Shown here one piece after another: positions 8,543-18,265 of a DNA stretch of 38,674 nt. The notes under the pieces were generated by a model. That model was not told the origin of the DNA and ran no database searches. It saw only the letters and a list, made by a program, of their open reading frames with translations. Both the position numbers and the translations under genes were made by a program. Position 1 is the stretch's first letter. Each line of letters opens with the position of its first letter. This stretch comes from Clostridia bacterium (lineage in GTDB: Bacteria > Bacillota > Clostridia > Lachnospirales > Lachnospiraceae), in the NCBI GenBank assembly GCA_003249225.1, contig QKJQ01000039.1, positions 1-38,674 on the forward strand, read 5' to 3'.

Positions 8543-10309
8543 ATGGATTTGTTGCAGTCGATAAGCAGGGAAATTGCCGCACTGATGTTTCGTATAGAAG
8601 TAACTGCAGAATTTTTTCGCAAACAAAATTTTCACAGGGCACTGAACGGTACGGTTGAAATAATCGACAGGACAGGTACTGTTATTGAATCCATAATGTC
8701 AGAGCCTGCCATACTTGAGCTTTCTGAACTGCAGGAAATACTGCCACAGGTAATTGATATGCTTAAGGAACTTTCGACAGTTCAGGAGAGCGGCGACATG
8801 ATTCTTTTGGCTGATTTGCTTGAATTGAGGGTCATGCCGTGGATGCTGGAGGTCCAGGGTCGGTTTTTAACTGTTCTGGATGGTGTATCTATGCTGAATG
8901 ATGAACTTTTCCGAAAGAACAGTAAGGCATGGTATCAGAAGCTTTCTGCAGACCAGAAGAATGTAAAAGCAATTTCTGATCTCTATCATGAGGTAAGTGA
9001 TAAGGGGTATTCGTACCAGAACAATGTACGCCAGTCGGGTGCAATGGGACAGCTCGAACCAACGGGAAGCGGAATGCCGACTCTTCGTATAAACAGTAAG
9101 GGGAAAGAGTTTTATATGCACAGCAATCAGTATCCGGCATTGGAAGGATATGAGCTTGCGAAAAGCTGGTATAAGGAGAAGTGTGACCGGTACATAATTG
9201 TTGGAATGGGTCTTGGATATGCCGTTTCAGGTATGCTGGAGGTGGATCGTTTTGTTCATATTACAGTTTATGAGTATGAATGGAGTCGTCTGATGCTCTC
9301 CTTTGCGCTTCAGGATTTTGAAAAGTGGATCGAATCAGGGCAGCTTACCATTTGTTACGATCCGGATTTTTGTCAGCTTCAATTACATCGAGAGAAAAGA
9401 GACAGCAGAGAAGAACTGGTGATACATTATCCATCGCTTCTTGCAATTTCAGAAGAGAAAACGCGGGAAAGTTTAGAGGATTATTTTATACAGTATAGTT
9501 CGATTCAGAATCAGACGTATCTGTTACATGGTAATTTTAAGAAGAACATTGCGCAAAAGGATGAAGAAGTCAGTGTACTGAAAGATGAATTCTACGGAAA
9601 AGATCTTTATATTGTGGCAGCAGGACCATCGCTTGATCATAATTTTCTCGAATTGAAAAAAGTGAAAGAGGGTGTGATTCTAGCTACTGGAACCGTGCTG
9701 CGTAAACTGCTGAATGCAGGGATTCGCCCGAACTTTGTAATTATGACCGATGCCTTCGATGAAGTGTATGAACAGATCAGAGGTCTTGAAGACTGCGGCA
9801 TTCCGTTATTATATCTTTCGACAGTCTGTGCAGGTGTACCACAGGCATATCAGGGAAAACGGTACATTATCTATCAGAATGAATTTGCACCGGCTCAAGA
9901 GGCGGCAGGAGAAAAGCAGGCTCAGCTTTATTATACCGGGGGGTCTGTCAGTACGACGGCTATGGAACTTGGAATTGTCTTAGAGAGCAAACGGATTATT
10001 TTCCTTGGACTTGATCTTGCGTTTACGGGTAACATGACACATGCCAGCGGAACGCCAAAACTTGCCGGCAGAAAGGAAGAAAACCTTCGAGAAGTACCTG
10101 GTGTGAATGAACCATTTGTTATGACCAGTAAAAACATGGACTCTTATCGGCAGTGGATCGAGAGAAGGATTATTCGGTATCAGCAGGAATGCAGGGAAAA
10201 AAAGCAGCCGCCAGTACAAATCATTGATGCAACGGAGGGTGGAGCCAGAGTGAACGGAACCATACTTATGGAGCTTTCCAAGGTCATAGAGGGTGCAGAA
10301 ACTAATTGA
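8543..10309 (+). CDS. DUF115 / MAF-like (6-hydroxymethylpterin pyrophosphokinase MptE-like) protein
   Basis: The 588-residue protein has an N-terminal helical region (residues 1-150), then a Rossmann-like block (FYMHSNQYPALEG, YIIVGMGLGYA near 215-230). The C-terminal DUF115 domain starts with IVAAGPSLDHN near 359 and includes GGSVSTTAMELG near 465 and FLGLDLAFTG. This architecture is that of MAF proteins, which attach nonulosonic acids such as pseudaminic acid to flagellin Ser/Thr, and of relatives of unknown target. It probably acts in the cytoplasm. I chose ATG 8543 because AAAGAGGT is well placed; an ATG at 8498 has a poorly spaced site. The next two genes, including a shorter paralogue, suggest a shared glycosylation task. 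No flagellar gene is in view. Confidence 0.75.
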   Translation: MDLLQSISREIAALMFRIEVTAEFFRKQNFHRALNGTVEIIDRTGTVIESIMSEPAILELSELQEILPQVIDMLKELSTVQESGDMILLADLLELRVMPWMLEVQGRFLTVLDGVSMLNDELFRKNSKAWYQKLSADQKNVKAISDLYHEVSDKGYSYQNNVRQSGAMGQLEPTGSGMPTLRINSKGKEFYMHSNQYPALEGYELAKSWYKEKCDRYIIVGMGLGYAVSGMLEVDRFVHITVYEYEWSRLMLSFALQDFEKWIESGQLTICYDPDFCQLQLHREKRDSREELVIHYPSLLAISEEKTRESLEDYFIQYSSIQNQTYLLHGNFKKNIAQKDEEVSVLKDEFYGKDLYIVAAGPSLDHNFLELKKVKEGVILATGTVLRKLLNAGIRPNFVIMTDAFDEVYEQIRGLEDCGIPLLYLSTVCAGVPQAYQGKRYIIYQNEFAPAQEAAGEKQAQLYYTGGSVSTTAMELGIVLESKRIIFLGLDLAFTGNMTHASGTPKLAGRKEENLREVPGVNEPFVMTSKNMDSYRQWIERRIIRYQQECREKKQPPVQIIDATEGGARVNGTILMELSKVIEGAETN

Positions 10310-10327
10310 AACTTTAGGAAAGCTTAA

Positions 10328-10356
10328 TTGACATAAGGATTGAAATTTGCTATCCT
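10328..10356 (+). promoter_or_regulatory. Promoter for the GT2 gene
   Basis: TTGACA (10328-10333) and TATCCT (10351-10356) are 17 bp apart, with the coding start 27 bp downstream. The GT2 gene can therefore be expressed apart from the DUF115 gene before it. Confidence 0.6.
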
Positions 10357-10382
10357 ATCAATGTGGATCAAAAGGAAATTTT

Positions 10383-11429
10383 ATGCTTTCGGACCAGTCG
10401 CTCGAACAGGCAGAATGGAGCGTTATGATAACAATCAGTGTATGTCTTATTGTAAAAGATGAAGAAGCTGTTCTGGCAAGGTGCATGGATTCATTGAAGG
10501 ATATTGCCGATGAGTTCATTGTAGTCGATACCGGATCAACAGATCAGACAAAACAGATCGCTTTACAGTATACCAGTCTGGTATATGATTTTAAGTGGGA
10601 CGATGACTTTTCGGCAGCAAGAAATTTTTCTTTTTCAAAGGCAACAAAAGAATACATATACGCAGCAGATGCGGATGAAGTAATTGATGAAGTGAACCGC
10701 AGGCGTTTTCTCGATTTAAAACGTGTTCTGATACCGGAGATCGAGATTGTTCAGATGTATTATACAAATCAATTGCAATACAATACTACCTATAATTTCG
10801 ACCGTGAATTACGACCGAAATTATATAAAAGACTTCGTGAATTTGTATGGGTAGATCCGTTGCATGAAACGGTGCGACAAGAGCCCTTACTCTATGACAG
10901 TGACATTGAGATCATACATATGCCGGAAGAAAACCATGCGAGCCGGGATTTTTCAACACTGAAGAAGACCTTGGAGAAGCATGGGACTTTATCAGAAAAG
11001 CTGAGGCAGATGTATGCAAGAGAACTTTTTATAGCAGGAGAAGAGAAAGATTTTCTGGATGCAGAAAAATTTTTTTTATTCCTGTCTGAGCAAAGCGATT
11101 GTAAAATCGATGAACTAAGAACAGTGCACTGCATTCTGGCAAGAGCGGCACGAATCCGCAGAGATACCGATGCTTTCTATAAATCAGTGTTAAAGCTTTT
11201 TGCAGTTGGGGATCCGCCTTCTGAGATCTGTTATGAACTTGGTGTTTACTACATGTCGAAAAAAGAAGAGGAAGAAGCGATCCTGTGGTTCTATAATGCG
11301 GCTTATGAGACAACACCATATCTTAACCTGAAGTATAAAGAAGAGTATCCGATTCGTATGATTGCGGCATGCTATAAAGAACTTGGGGATTTTGAAGCAG
11401 CAAGAACGTATGAGGCACTGCTAAAGTAA
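10383..11429 (+). CDS. Family 2 glycosyltransferase with C-terminal TPR-like region
   Basis: The 348-residue protein has a GT-A fold start (SVCLIVKDEEAVLARCMDSL), then the nucleotide-binding VVDTGSTDQT and a D-x-D-like AADADEVID. It resembles the SunS/WaaE-type GT2 group that transfers sugars to proteins, peptides or lipopolysaccharide. The last ~130 residues are helical and TPR-like (YELGVYYMSKKEEEEAI, CYKELGDFEAARTYEALL), perhaps for recognising a protein acceptor. The start at 10383 has AAAGGA upstream; a TTG at 10347 or an ATG at 10425 are alternatives, and the conserved domain begins just after the latter. It lies between two DUF115-type genes, so a protein-glycosylation role is a reasonable inference. 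Sugar and acceptor are unknown. Confidence 0.8.
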   Translation: MLSDQSLEQAEWSVMITISVCLIVKDEEAVLARCMDSLKDIADEFIVVDTGSTDQTKQIALQYTSLVYDFKWDDDFSAARNFSFSKATKEYIYAADADEVIDEVNRRRFLDLKRVLIPEIEIVQMYYTNQLQYNTTYNFDRELRPKLYKRLREFVWVDPLHETVRQEPLLYDSDIEIIHMPEENHASRDFSTLKKTLEKHGTLSEKLRQMYARELFIAGEEKDFLDAEKFFLFLSEQSDCKIDELRTVHCILARAARIRRDTDAFYKSVLKLFAVGDPPSEICYELGVYYMSKKEEEEAILWFYNAAYETTPYLNLKYKEEYPIRMIAACYKELGDFEAARTYEALLK

Positions 11430-11512
11430 CAGTTCATTTTTATTTAATAATTGTTTATCCCTGGTTAATATACAATAAAAGAAAACAGATTTAAAATGTC
11501 GAGGTGACAGGC

Positions 11513-12490
11513 ATGACGGAAAACATTAAGAAAATATTCAGCCAGAACATAGAACTTCTGGCCTTAGTTGATAAAGCAGTCATTTATTTTCGGGAGCAGC
11601 AGTACGATAAGGCACTTGGCTTATCAGCTCAAACCGTGAACATGATCAAAGACATGACCGACGCAGTAATTGAGGACCGGGAGTATTTCCGGCTTGTCTC
11701 AGTTGAATCTGTAGTTGAGATGCTGGAAGGATTGCTGGAAACAAAAAAGAAAAAAGACTATGTATTGCTGGCGGATTTATTCGAGATGCAGCTTTCTGCT
11801 TTTATATGCAATGTACAGGAATTGATCATTAATAAAGAAAATTTTCTTGCTTTTGATGAAGCAGTATATCAGGAGAAAATCCATCTGCTTGAAGCTAGGA
11901 TTACAGAATCTCTTGAAGCTGATTTTACGGATAAGGATATCATTGCCCGTTACCGGGTAAATCAGAACGCCGAAATCGAGCGGGAGCTGGAACCGGGAGA
12001 ACTTTTAAAAGAAGGGTATCGGGTAGAGTTTACCTCCGGTGGTCAGATGACGGTCGGATCTGTTGATATTCATGGCAGAGAGTTCTATCTTCACAGCAAT
12101 AATAAAGTATCTGCGGAAGCTTTTCTTCTGGCTAAGACCTGGGCTTCCAAGGACGCTGATACTTATATTATCTATGGGATGGGAATGGGATATCACATAC
12201 AGGAACTGCTCTATGTTGAACCAAGTGCCAGACTGGAGATTTACGAAGCGGATATGAATATTCTGAAGCTTTTCTGTGCATTCTCTAATTTAAAAGAACT
12301 GTTATCCGATGATGAAATAAAGATAATATACGATCCTGACGGAAGCCGGATACGAGAGAGATTATCTGATTTAAGACCGAATGAAAAAGTATGTGTTCAT
12401 TATCCTTCATTATGCAACATAAAGGACCTTGCAAGAAAAGAGATGCTGATGGAATATATACCATGGGCAAAACTCATTGAAGAATGTTAA
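11513..12490 (+). CDS. Short paralogue of the DUF115/MAF-like protein, lacking the DUF115 domain
   Basis: The 325-residue protein aligns by eye with the first ~330 residues of the protein at 8543-10309. Both have an FY(L/M)HSN motif, an AK(T/S)W motif, YII(Y/V)GMGMGY-type glycine motif, an acidic E(A/Y)-x(3-5) strand and a VHYPSL/VIHYPSL motif in the same order. It stops where the other continues into the DUF115 catalytic domain. The stop is clean, and no DUF115 remnant lies in the 60 bp before ftsH. It could be a binding or scaffold partner or the stable remnant of a duplicated gene. ATG 11513 has GAGGTGA upstream; GTG 11504 is in frame. Confidence 0.7.
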   Translation: MTENIKKIFSQNIELLALVDKAVIYFREQQYDKALGLSAQTVNMIKDMTDAVIEDREYFRLVSVESVVEMLEGLLETKKKKDYVLLADLFEMQLSAFICNVQELIINKENFLAFDEAVYQEKIHLLEARITESLEADFTDKDIIARYRVNQNAEIERELEPGELLKEGYRVEFTSGGQMTVGSVDIHGREFYLHSNNKVSAEAFLLAKTWASKDADTYIIYGMGMGYHIQELLYVEPSARLEIYEADMNILKLFCAFSNLKELLSDDEIKIIYDPDGSRIRERLSDLRPNEKVCVHYPSLCNIKDLARKEMLMEYIPWAKLIEEC

Positions 12491-12518
12491 TAAAAGAAGG
12501 AAATCGTAGTAAAGTAAT

Positions 12519-12540
12519 TATACTGCAGCGTGCTGCAGTA
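12519..12540 (+). promoter_or_regulatory. -10 box and overlapping perfect dyad upstream of ftsH
   Basis: TACTGCAGC (12521-12529) and GCTGCAGTA (12532-12540) form a 9-bp perfect dyad around GT. It overlaps a TATACT (12519-12524) that could be the ftsH -10; no convincing -35 is visible. There is no T-run, so it is not a terminator. A repressor operator is the simplest reading. The ftsH ribosome binding site GGAGG follows. Confidence 0.4.
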
Positions 12541-12553
12541 GACTGGAGGCAGT

Positions 12554-14650
12554 ATGCCGGATAGAAATACAAATGGAAGTAACGAGAATAACAATGACAA
12601 GAAAAAGCTGCCCGGCAGCATGTGGATCATTATTTTGATCGCCGGATTTTTACTGATGTATTTTATGATCACTTTTTCGCAGCAAATGGATCAGGCAAGA
12701 TATAAGCTGGTAAAGTATAATGAATTTGTAGACATGATCAACGCGGGTACGGTATCAGAAGTTTATTTTGAATACAGCACGAACCGCATTATTATTACAA
12801 CAACGGATACCGATGAAGCAACCAGTGGAATTAAGTATTATACAGGCTATCTGCAAGACAGTGAACCTGAGCTTCGGACACTGATGGATGAGCATAATAT
12901 CGTTTATTCGGCTGAAGTTCCGGATAATGCAACGACATTACTTGATATTGTGTTTGCATTACTGCCTTACGCACTTTTAATCGGAGCCATGTGGTTCGTA
13001 TTTCGTATGGTGGCAAAGAATACCGGCGGTATGATGGGCGTTGGAAAGAGCAATGCCAAGGTTTATGTAGAAAAAGAGACCGGCGTTACCTTCAAGGATG
13101 TGGCGGGACAAGAAGAAGCCAAGGAGTCAATATCAGAACTTGTGGATTTTCTCCATAACCCTGGAAAGTATGCAAGAATCGGAGCAAAGCTGCCAAAAGG
13201 TGCATTGCTTGTCGGACCTCCGGGAACAGGTAAAACACTGCTTGCCAAAGCCGTGGCTGGAGAAGCGAAAGTGCCATTCTTCTCCCTTACCGGATCAGAT
13301 TTTGTGGAAATGTTCGTAGGTGTTGGAGCATCCCGTGTGCGTGATTTGTTCAAGCAGGCACAAAGTCAGGCTCCGTGTATTATATTCATCGATGAAATAG
13401 ATGCCATTGGTAAGAGCAGAGACAGTCAGTACGGCGGCGGTAATGACGAGCGTGAGCAGACCTTGAACCAGCTGCTTTCGGAAATGGATGGTTTCGATCC
13501 ATCCAAAGGAGTTGTTATTCTGGCAGCGACGAACCGTCCGGAGATTCTTGATAAAGCCTTGTTGCGTCCCGGCCGTTTTGACCGACGTGTTATCGTAGAT
13601 AAACCCGATTTAAAGGGAAGGGTTGAAACATTGAAGGTACATGCCAAGAATGTACTTATGCACGATTCTGTTGATCTTGAGGCTATCGGACTTGCCACCT
13701 CAGGAGCAGTAGGTTCGGATCTTGCTAATATTATCAATGAAGCAGCAATCCTTGCTGTAAAAGAAGGACGAAGCGTTGTTACACAAAGTGACCTCTTTGA
13801 ATCGGTCGAAGTAGTCATTGCCGGTAAAGAAAAGAAAGACAGAATCCTTGGACCACAGGAAAAGAGAATCGTTGCCTGCCATGAAGTTGGACATGCATTG
13901 ATTACAGCACTTGAGAAAAAGGCAGAACCAGTGCAGAAGATCACCATTGTTCCAAGAACCATGGGTTCACTCGGTTATGTTATGCAGGTACCGGAAGAAG
14001 AAAAGTATCTGATGAGCAAAGAAGAGCTGATCACCAGAGTAACCACCCTGTTTGGTGGCCGTGCGGCTGAGGAGATCGTATTCAATTCAGTTACAACAGG
14101 TGCTTCCAACGATATCGAGCAGGCAACCGCTATAGCTAGAGCTATGATCACCCAGTATGGTATGTCAGATAAATTTGGTCTGATCGGACTGGAATCGCAG
14201 ACGAACCGTTATCTGGACGGACGAAATGTTTTGAACTGTGCAGATACTACTGCTGCAGAAATCGATCATGAAGTCATGGATCTTTTAAGAGAATGCCATG
14301 ACAGAGCGTATGAAATGCTTAGCGGTAATCTTGAAGTGCTGGAAAAGATAGCAGACTTTCTTGTTGAGAAAGAAACAATTACCGGAAAAGAATTCATGCA
14401 GATTTTCAATGAAGTAAAAGGAATTGTTCCGGAAAGCACCGCAGATTTGGAAGGTACGAAAGATCAGAATGCTTCAACTGAAACCACAGATACAGCAGCT
14501 GCAGAAATTATTGCGAACACAGAAGAAGCTGTTACAGCAGATGCTTCTATGAATACAGAAGGAGCAGCGGCTGCCGGAGTTTCTGAGGATTTTGATGTTT
14601 CCACAGACGCAGAATTAACAGCAAGTGCTGTTGATACGCTGAACTCATAG
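12554..14650 (+). CDS. ftsH: ATP-dependent zinc metalloprotease FtsH
   Basis: FtsH is the membrane-anchored AAA+ protease that degrades damaged membrane proteins and short-lived regulators. The 698-residue protein has two transmembrane segments ([16 protein letters not shown] near residue 25 and [15 protein letters not shown] near 140) around an extracytoplasmic loop. The AAA+ domain follows, with Walker A GPPGTGKT near 221, Walker [11 protein letters not shown] and the second region of homology ([19 protein letters not shown]). The zinc protease motif HEVGH sits near 442. The last ~65 residues are an Ala/Thr/Glu-rich, low-complexity tail, longer than the usual acidic end. GGAGG lies upstream of the start. 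The dyad at 12521-12540 may regulate it. Confidence 0.97.
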   Translation: MPDRNTNGSNENNNDKKKLPGSMWIIILIAGFLLMYFMITFSQQMDQARYKLVKYNEFVDMINAGTVSEVYFEYSTNRIIITTTDTDEATSGIKYYTGYLQDSEPELRTLMDEHNIVYSAEVPDNATTLLDIVFALLPYALLIGAMWFVFRMVAKNTGGMMGVGKSNAKVYVEKETGVTFKDVAGQEEAKESISELVDFLHNPGKYARIGAKLPKGALLVGPPGTGKTLLAKAVAGEAKVPFFSLTGSDFVEMFVGVGASRVRDLFKQAQSQAPCIIFIDEIDAIGKSRDSQYGGGNDEREQTLNQLLSEMDGFDPSKGVVILAATNRPEILDKALLRPGRFDRRVIVDKPDLKGRVETLKVHAKNVLMHDSVDLEAIGLATSGAVGSDLANIINEAAILAVKEGRSVVTQSDLFESVEVVIAGKEKKDRILGPQEKRIVACHEVGHALITALEKKAEPVQKITIVPRTMGSLGYVMQVPEEEKYLMSKEELITRVTTLFGGRAAEEIVFNSVTTGASNDIEQATAIARAMITQYGMSDKFGLIGLESQTNRYLDGRNVLNCADTTAAEIDHEVMDLLRECHDRAYEMLSGNLEVLEKIADFLVEKETITGKEFMQIFNEVKGIVPESTADLEGTKDQNASTETTDTAAAEIIANTEEAVTADASMNTEGAAAAGVSEDFDVSTDAELTASAVDTLNS

Positions 14651-14741
14651 AATACAGCAGAGTTTTGAGCGTATCAGGAACTGGAAAAGATGTTTACAAA
14701 TATGCAGTTGCAAAGAATCAGGAAAAGAAGGAACAGCTGCT

Positions 14742-16613
14742 ATGTTTATAATAGAAGATGAATTAAAAAAACTGCCCGCAAAACCGGGCGTATATATCAT
14801 GCACGACAGCAAAGATGACATCATTTATGTTGGAAAGGCAAAGATTCTGAAGAACCGTGTGAAGCAATATTTTCAAAACGGCCGGAATCTTTCGCCAAAA
14901 ATCCAACGAATGGTGTCTTTCGTTGCGTATTTTGAGTATATTGTCGTGGATTCCGAAATGGAAGCCCTGATTCTTGAATGCAACCTGATCAAGGAGCACA
15001 GACCAAAGTTCAATACCATGCTGATGGATGATAAAGGCTATCCATACATTCGAATCTCTGTCCAGGAACCCTATCCCAAAGTGCAGTTCGCGCATGACAA
15101 AAGAAAAGACAAAGCCAGGTATTTTGGTCCGTATACCAGTGCACAGTCCGTCAAGAACACGATTGAACTTTTGCGAAAGCTGTACAGCATACGAACCTGC
15201 AACAAAAAGCTGCCAAAACCACCGGGTCCTGATAATCAGCCGTGCCTTTATTATCATATGAAACAATGCAAAGCACCCTGTCAGGGATATATCAGTGAAG
15301 AAGAGTACGGAGTGTCTATTGACAAAGTCATAGATTTCCTGAATGGAAATCATGATGCTGTGCTAAAAGAACTGATTGCAAAAATGAAGGAAGCCTCTGA
15401 AGCTATGGAGTTTGAAACGGCGGCCGGATACCGTGACCTGATAAATGATGTAAGAAAGATCACGCAAAAGCAAAAGGCGTCCGATGCCGATGATGCTACG
15501 GATCGTGATATTATTGCCTATGCAAAAAGTGAGAAAGAAGCTGTCGTTCAGGTTTTTTTTATAAGGGAAGGCAAGATGCTTGGCAGAGAACACTATTACC
15601 TAAAGGGTGTTGAATCGGAAAGCGGAACGGAGATTCTCGCGGATTTTATCAAGCAGTATTATGCAGGTACTCCGTATATTCCAAGAGAACTGCTCCTTTG
15701 TGAACCGGTAGAGGAAGATGTCCTTCTGGCAGAATGGCTGACAGCAAAACGGGGACAGAAGGTATATATTAAGGTTCCAAAGATCGGGACGAAAGAACGT
15801 CTCATTGAACTTGCCAAGAAGAATGCCGAGATCGTTCTGTCACAGGATTCAGAAAAGCTAGAACGCGAAGAAGCGAGAACGACCGGAGCACTGGCAGGCC
15901 TTGCAGAATGGCTTGGCATGGAAAAGCTTTTGAGAATTGAGTCCTATGATATCTCAAATACAAGCGGTTTTTCTTCGGTAGGGTCTATGGTAGTCTATGA
16001 AAAAGGTAAGCCAAAACGAAATGATTACAGAAAATTCAAGATAAAATCGGTTCAGGGACCGGATGACTATGCAAGTATGCGGGAAGTGCTGACCAGACGG
16101 TTCCGGCATGGAATAGAAGAGCGAAAGGAACTGGAAGATAAGGGGAGGGATAAAGAGACAGGAAGTTTTACAAGGTATCCTGACTTGATCTTGATGGATG
16201 GTGGAAGGGGGCAGGTCAACATTGCACTTGAAGTATTACAGGAGCTAAATCTTTCCATCGAAGTTTGCGGTATGGTAAAGGATGATCATCACAGAACCAG
16301 AGGGCTGTACTACAGAAATCAGGAAATTCCGATCGAACCCCATAGTGAGACATTTCAGCTGATTACACGTATTCAGGATGAGACACATCGATTTGCAATC
16401 GAGTATCATAAATCGCTGCGTGGAAAGGGACAAGTCCATTCAGTGCTCGATGATATAACAGGGATCGGTGACACCAGAAGGCGGGCACTTATGAAACACT
16501 ATATGTCCCTTGAGTCAATACGGGTTGCAAGCATTGAGGAACTTTCCAAGATTCCAGGAATGAACAAAGCGGCAGCAGAGAGTGTGCACAAGTTTTTTCA
16601 TCAGGAAGCATAA
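14742..16613 (+). CDS. uvrC: Excinuclease ABC subunit C
   Basis: UvrC makes both incisions in nucleotide excision repair once UvrAB has loaded it on damaged DNA. The 623-residue length is typical. It has the GIY-YIG nuclease ([20 protein letters not shown], near residues 13-33), a Cys cluster after [12 protein letters not shown], and a UVR/UvrB-binding motif near residues 208-235 ([14 protein letters not shown]). The RNase H-like second nuclease includes [11 protein letters not shown] and [13 protein letters not shown]-terminal helix-hairpin-helix ends the protein ([18 protein letters not shown]). AAGGA lies about 10 bp before the start. It sits between ftsH and thymidine kinase. Confidence 0.96.
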   Translation: MFIIEDELKKLPAKPGVYIMHDSKDDIIYVGKAKILKNRVKQYFQNGRNLSPKIQRMVSFVAYFEYIVVDSEMEALILECNLIKEHRPKFNTMLMDDKGYPYIRISVQEPYPKVQFAHDKRKDKARYFGPYTSAQSVKNTIELLRKLYSIRTCNKKLPKPPGPDNQPCLYYHMKQCKAPCQGYISEEEYGVSIDKVIDFLNGNHDAVLKELIAKMKEASEAMEFETAAGYRDLINDVRKITQKQKASDADDATDRDIIAYAKSEKEAVVQVFFIREGKMLGREHYYLKGVESESGTEILADFIKQYYAGTPYIPRELLLCEPVEEDVLLAEWLTAKRGQKVYIKVPKIGTKERLIELAKKNAEIVLSQDSEKLEREEARTTGALAGLAEWLGMEKLLRIESYDISNTSGFSSVGSMVVYEKGKPKRNDYRKFKIKSVQGPDDYASMREVLTRRFRHGIEERKELEDKGRDKETGSFTRYPDLILMDGGRGQVNIALEVLQELNLSIEVCGMVKDDHHRTRGLYYRNQEIPIEPHSETFQLITRIQDETHRFAIEYHKSLRGKGQVHSVLDDITGIGDTRRRALMKHYMSLESIRVASIEELSKIPGMNKAAAESVHKFFHQEA

Positions 16614-16620
16614 GGTTTTT

Positions 16621-16649
16621 TTGACGAATGTACTAGGTTGTGATACTAT
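16621..16649 (+). promoter_or_regulatory. Promoter for thymidine kinase-hprK-glcK
   Basis: TTGACG (16621-16626) and TACTAT (16644-16649) are 17 bp apart. The -10 hexamer is the same as at the thioesterase promoter. The next three genes are closely spaced and same-strand, so they probably share it. Confidence 0.65.
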
Positions 16650-16698
16650 GAAAAGAGGATTTTTTTTAACACAAAACAGGGTGCGGGGTTGAAATGAC

Positions 16699-17286
16699 AT
16701 GAGCAGATTGTACTTTAAATATGGCTGCATGAACAGCAGCAAATCGGCAAATTTACTGATGATACGACACAATTATGTAGAACAGGGATTTCGGGTACTC
16801 TTATTAAAACCAAAAGTTGACACAAGAGATGGAGATAATATCATTCGGTCAAGAATTGGAATCGAAGCGGAATGTCTGATGATTGACGGTGATGTTGATA
16901 TATTAAAGCTTCCTGAGATAGATTCAAGTGATATAATAATGGTAGACGAGGCACAGTTCTTAACAAGTGCACAGGTAGATCAGCTTTATGAGATAACTAT
17001 GCATACGAATGTTTTATGTTTTGGACTTCTGACCGATTTCAGGCAGCAGCTTTTTGAAGGCAGCAAGCGCCTGATTGAACGGGCGGAAAGCCTTATGGAA
17101 ATCAAGACTGTGTGCAAATGCGGCGCAAAAGCAACCGTAAATGTGCGCTTTTCGGAAGATGGAAGGCTTCTGACAGAAGGAGAGCAGGTCGACATCGGAG
17201 GAAATGACAGATATAAAGCAATGTGTAAGTATTGTTACGCAAAAGCATTGAAAGAAGTGAAAGAATCAAAAGAAAGGCAGGCCTGA
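16699..17286 (+). CDS. tdk: Thymidine kinase (TK1 type)
   Basis: This enzyme phosphorylates thymidine with ATP in the pyrimidine salvage pathway. The 195-residue protein has the TK1 layout: an N-terminal P-loop region (LYFKYGCMNSSKSANLL), IIMVDEAQFL as Walker B, LLTDFRQQLFEGSKRL as the flap region, and a zinc lasso with CKCG and CKYC pairs. The P-loop reads GCMNSSKS where the usual enzyme has a Gly just before Lys; here it is Ser. The ribosome binding site is weak (GGGG about 11 bp upstream). The gene ends 2 bp before hprK, which suggests translational coupling. Confidence 0.9.
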   Translation: MSRLYFKYGCMNSSKSANLLMIRHNYVEQGFRVLLLKPKVDTRDGDNIIRSRIGIEAECLMIDGDVDILKLPEIDSSDIIMVDEAQFLTSAQVDQLYEITMHTNVLCFGLLTDFRQQLFEGSKRLIERAESLMEIKTVCKCGAKATVNVRFSEDGRLLTEGEQVDIGGNDRYKAMCKYCYAKALKEVKESKERQA

Positions 17287-17288
17287 CC

Positions 17289-18221
17289 ATGTATACAACG
17301 AAATTAAGTAGTCTTGCAACAAAAATGAAGCTGGAAAACTGCACACCCAGCATAGATCTTGATGAAATCGTAATTTCACACATGGAAGTAAACAGACCGG
17401 CGCTTCAGCTGGCCGGTTTCTACAGTTATTTTGACAAAGACCGCGTTCAGATCATAGGGAACGTAGAAAATGCATATATGCAGCAGCTTGGTGAAGATGA
17501 ACGGCTCCAGGTCATTCGAAAACTGATAAGTTTTATTCCTCCCTGCATCATTTTCTGTCAGGGAATACAGATTGATGATGAAGTTCGTGCCATTGGAGAA
17601 GAGTTTGGCGTTCCGCTGCTTCGTACGGCAAAAAGTACCTGTAATTTCGAATCGGAAGCAACCAGGTGGCTGAATGTTGAGCTGGCACCAAGGATCACGA
17701 TCCACGGTGTTCTCGTTGATGTATATGGTGAAGGCGTTCTCATCATGGGTGAGAGTGGCATTGGTAAAAGTGAAGCAGCACTCGAATTGATCAAGCGTGG
17801 ACATCGTCTTGTTGCGGATGATGCAGTCGAGATAAAAAAAGTCAGTGATGACACACTCGTAGGGTCCGCACCCGATGTAACCAGACATTTTATTGAGCTT
17901 CGGGGAATCGGCATTATTGATGTAAAAATGCTGTTCGGTGTTGAAAGCGTTAAGAATACACAGGCAATTGATCTTGTGATCTGTCTCGAGGACTGGGTAA
18001 AGGATAAAGAGTATGACCGGCTTGGTCTTGAAGAACAGTACACGGAATTCCTTGGTAATAAGGTTGTCTGCCATAACATTCCGATCCGTCCGGGCCGGAA
18101 TCTGGCTGTAATCTGTGAATCAGCTGCTGTTAATTTCCGTCAGAAAAAAATGGGTTACAATGCAGTTCAGGAACTATACAACCGTGTTACAAATAACATA
18201 AACAAAAAGATCGGCTTATAA
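17289..18221 (+). CDS. hprK: HPr kinase/phosphorylase
   Basis: HprK phosphorylates, and with phosphate present dephosphorylates, Ser46 of HPr-family proteins, the switch for carbon catabolite repression in Firmicutes. The 310-residue protein carries a P-loop GESGIGKS near residue 154, HRLVADDAVEI after it, and the family signature IELRGIGIIDVK near 203. The C-terminal region (RPGRNLAVICE) is intact. The start at 17289 has AAAGGCAGG upstream, and an in-frame start at 17232 would overlap tdk. A ROK glucokinase follows. A likely substrate, the HPr-like protein with Ser46, is encoded about 3 kb downstream. Confidence 0.96.
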   Translation: MYTTKLSSLATKMKLENCTPSIDLDEIVISHMEVNRPALQLAGFYSYFDKDRVQIIGNVENAYMQQLGEDERLQVIRKLISFIPPCIIFCQGIQIDDEVRAIGEEFGVPLLRTAKSTCNFESEATRWLNVELAPRITIHGVLVDVYGEGVLIMGESGIGKSEAALELIKRGHRLVADDAVEIKKVSDDTLVGSAPDVTRHFIELRGIGIIDVKMLFGVESVKNTQAIDLVICLEDWVKDKEYDRLGLEEQYTEFLGNKVVCHNIPIRPGRNLAVICESAAVNFRQKKMGYNAVQELYNRVTNNINKKIGL

Positions 18222-18265
18222 ATCGATTAAAAAAGAAGAGTATGAGTATGGAAGGGGCAGAAACA

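Noticed and set aside
12521..12540. Dyad before ftsH as a terminator of the DUF115-like gene
   Set aside because: The loop is only 2 nt and no T-run follows; an operator is more likely.
17376..18074. Long (232-codon) minus-strand open frame opposite hprK
   Set aside because: hprK on the plus strand has full family motifs; the reverse frame has no recognisable domain or start site and is a by-product of codon use.
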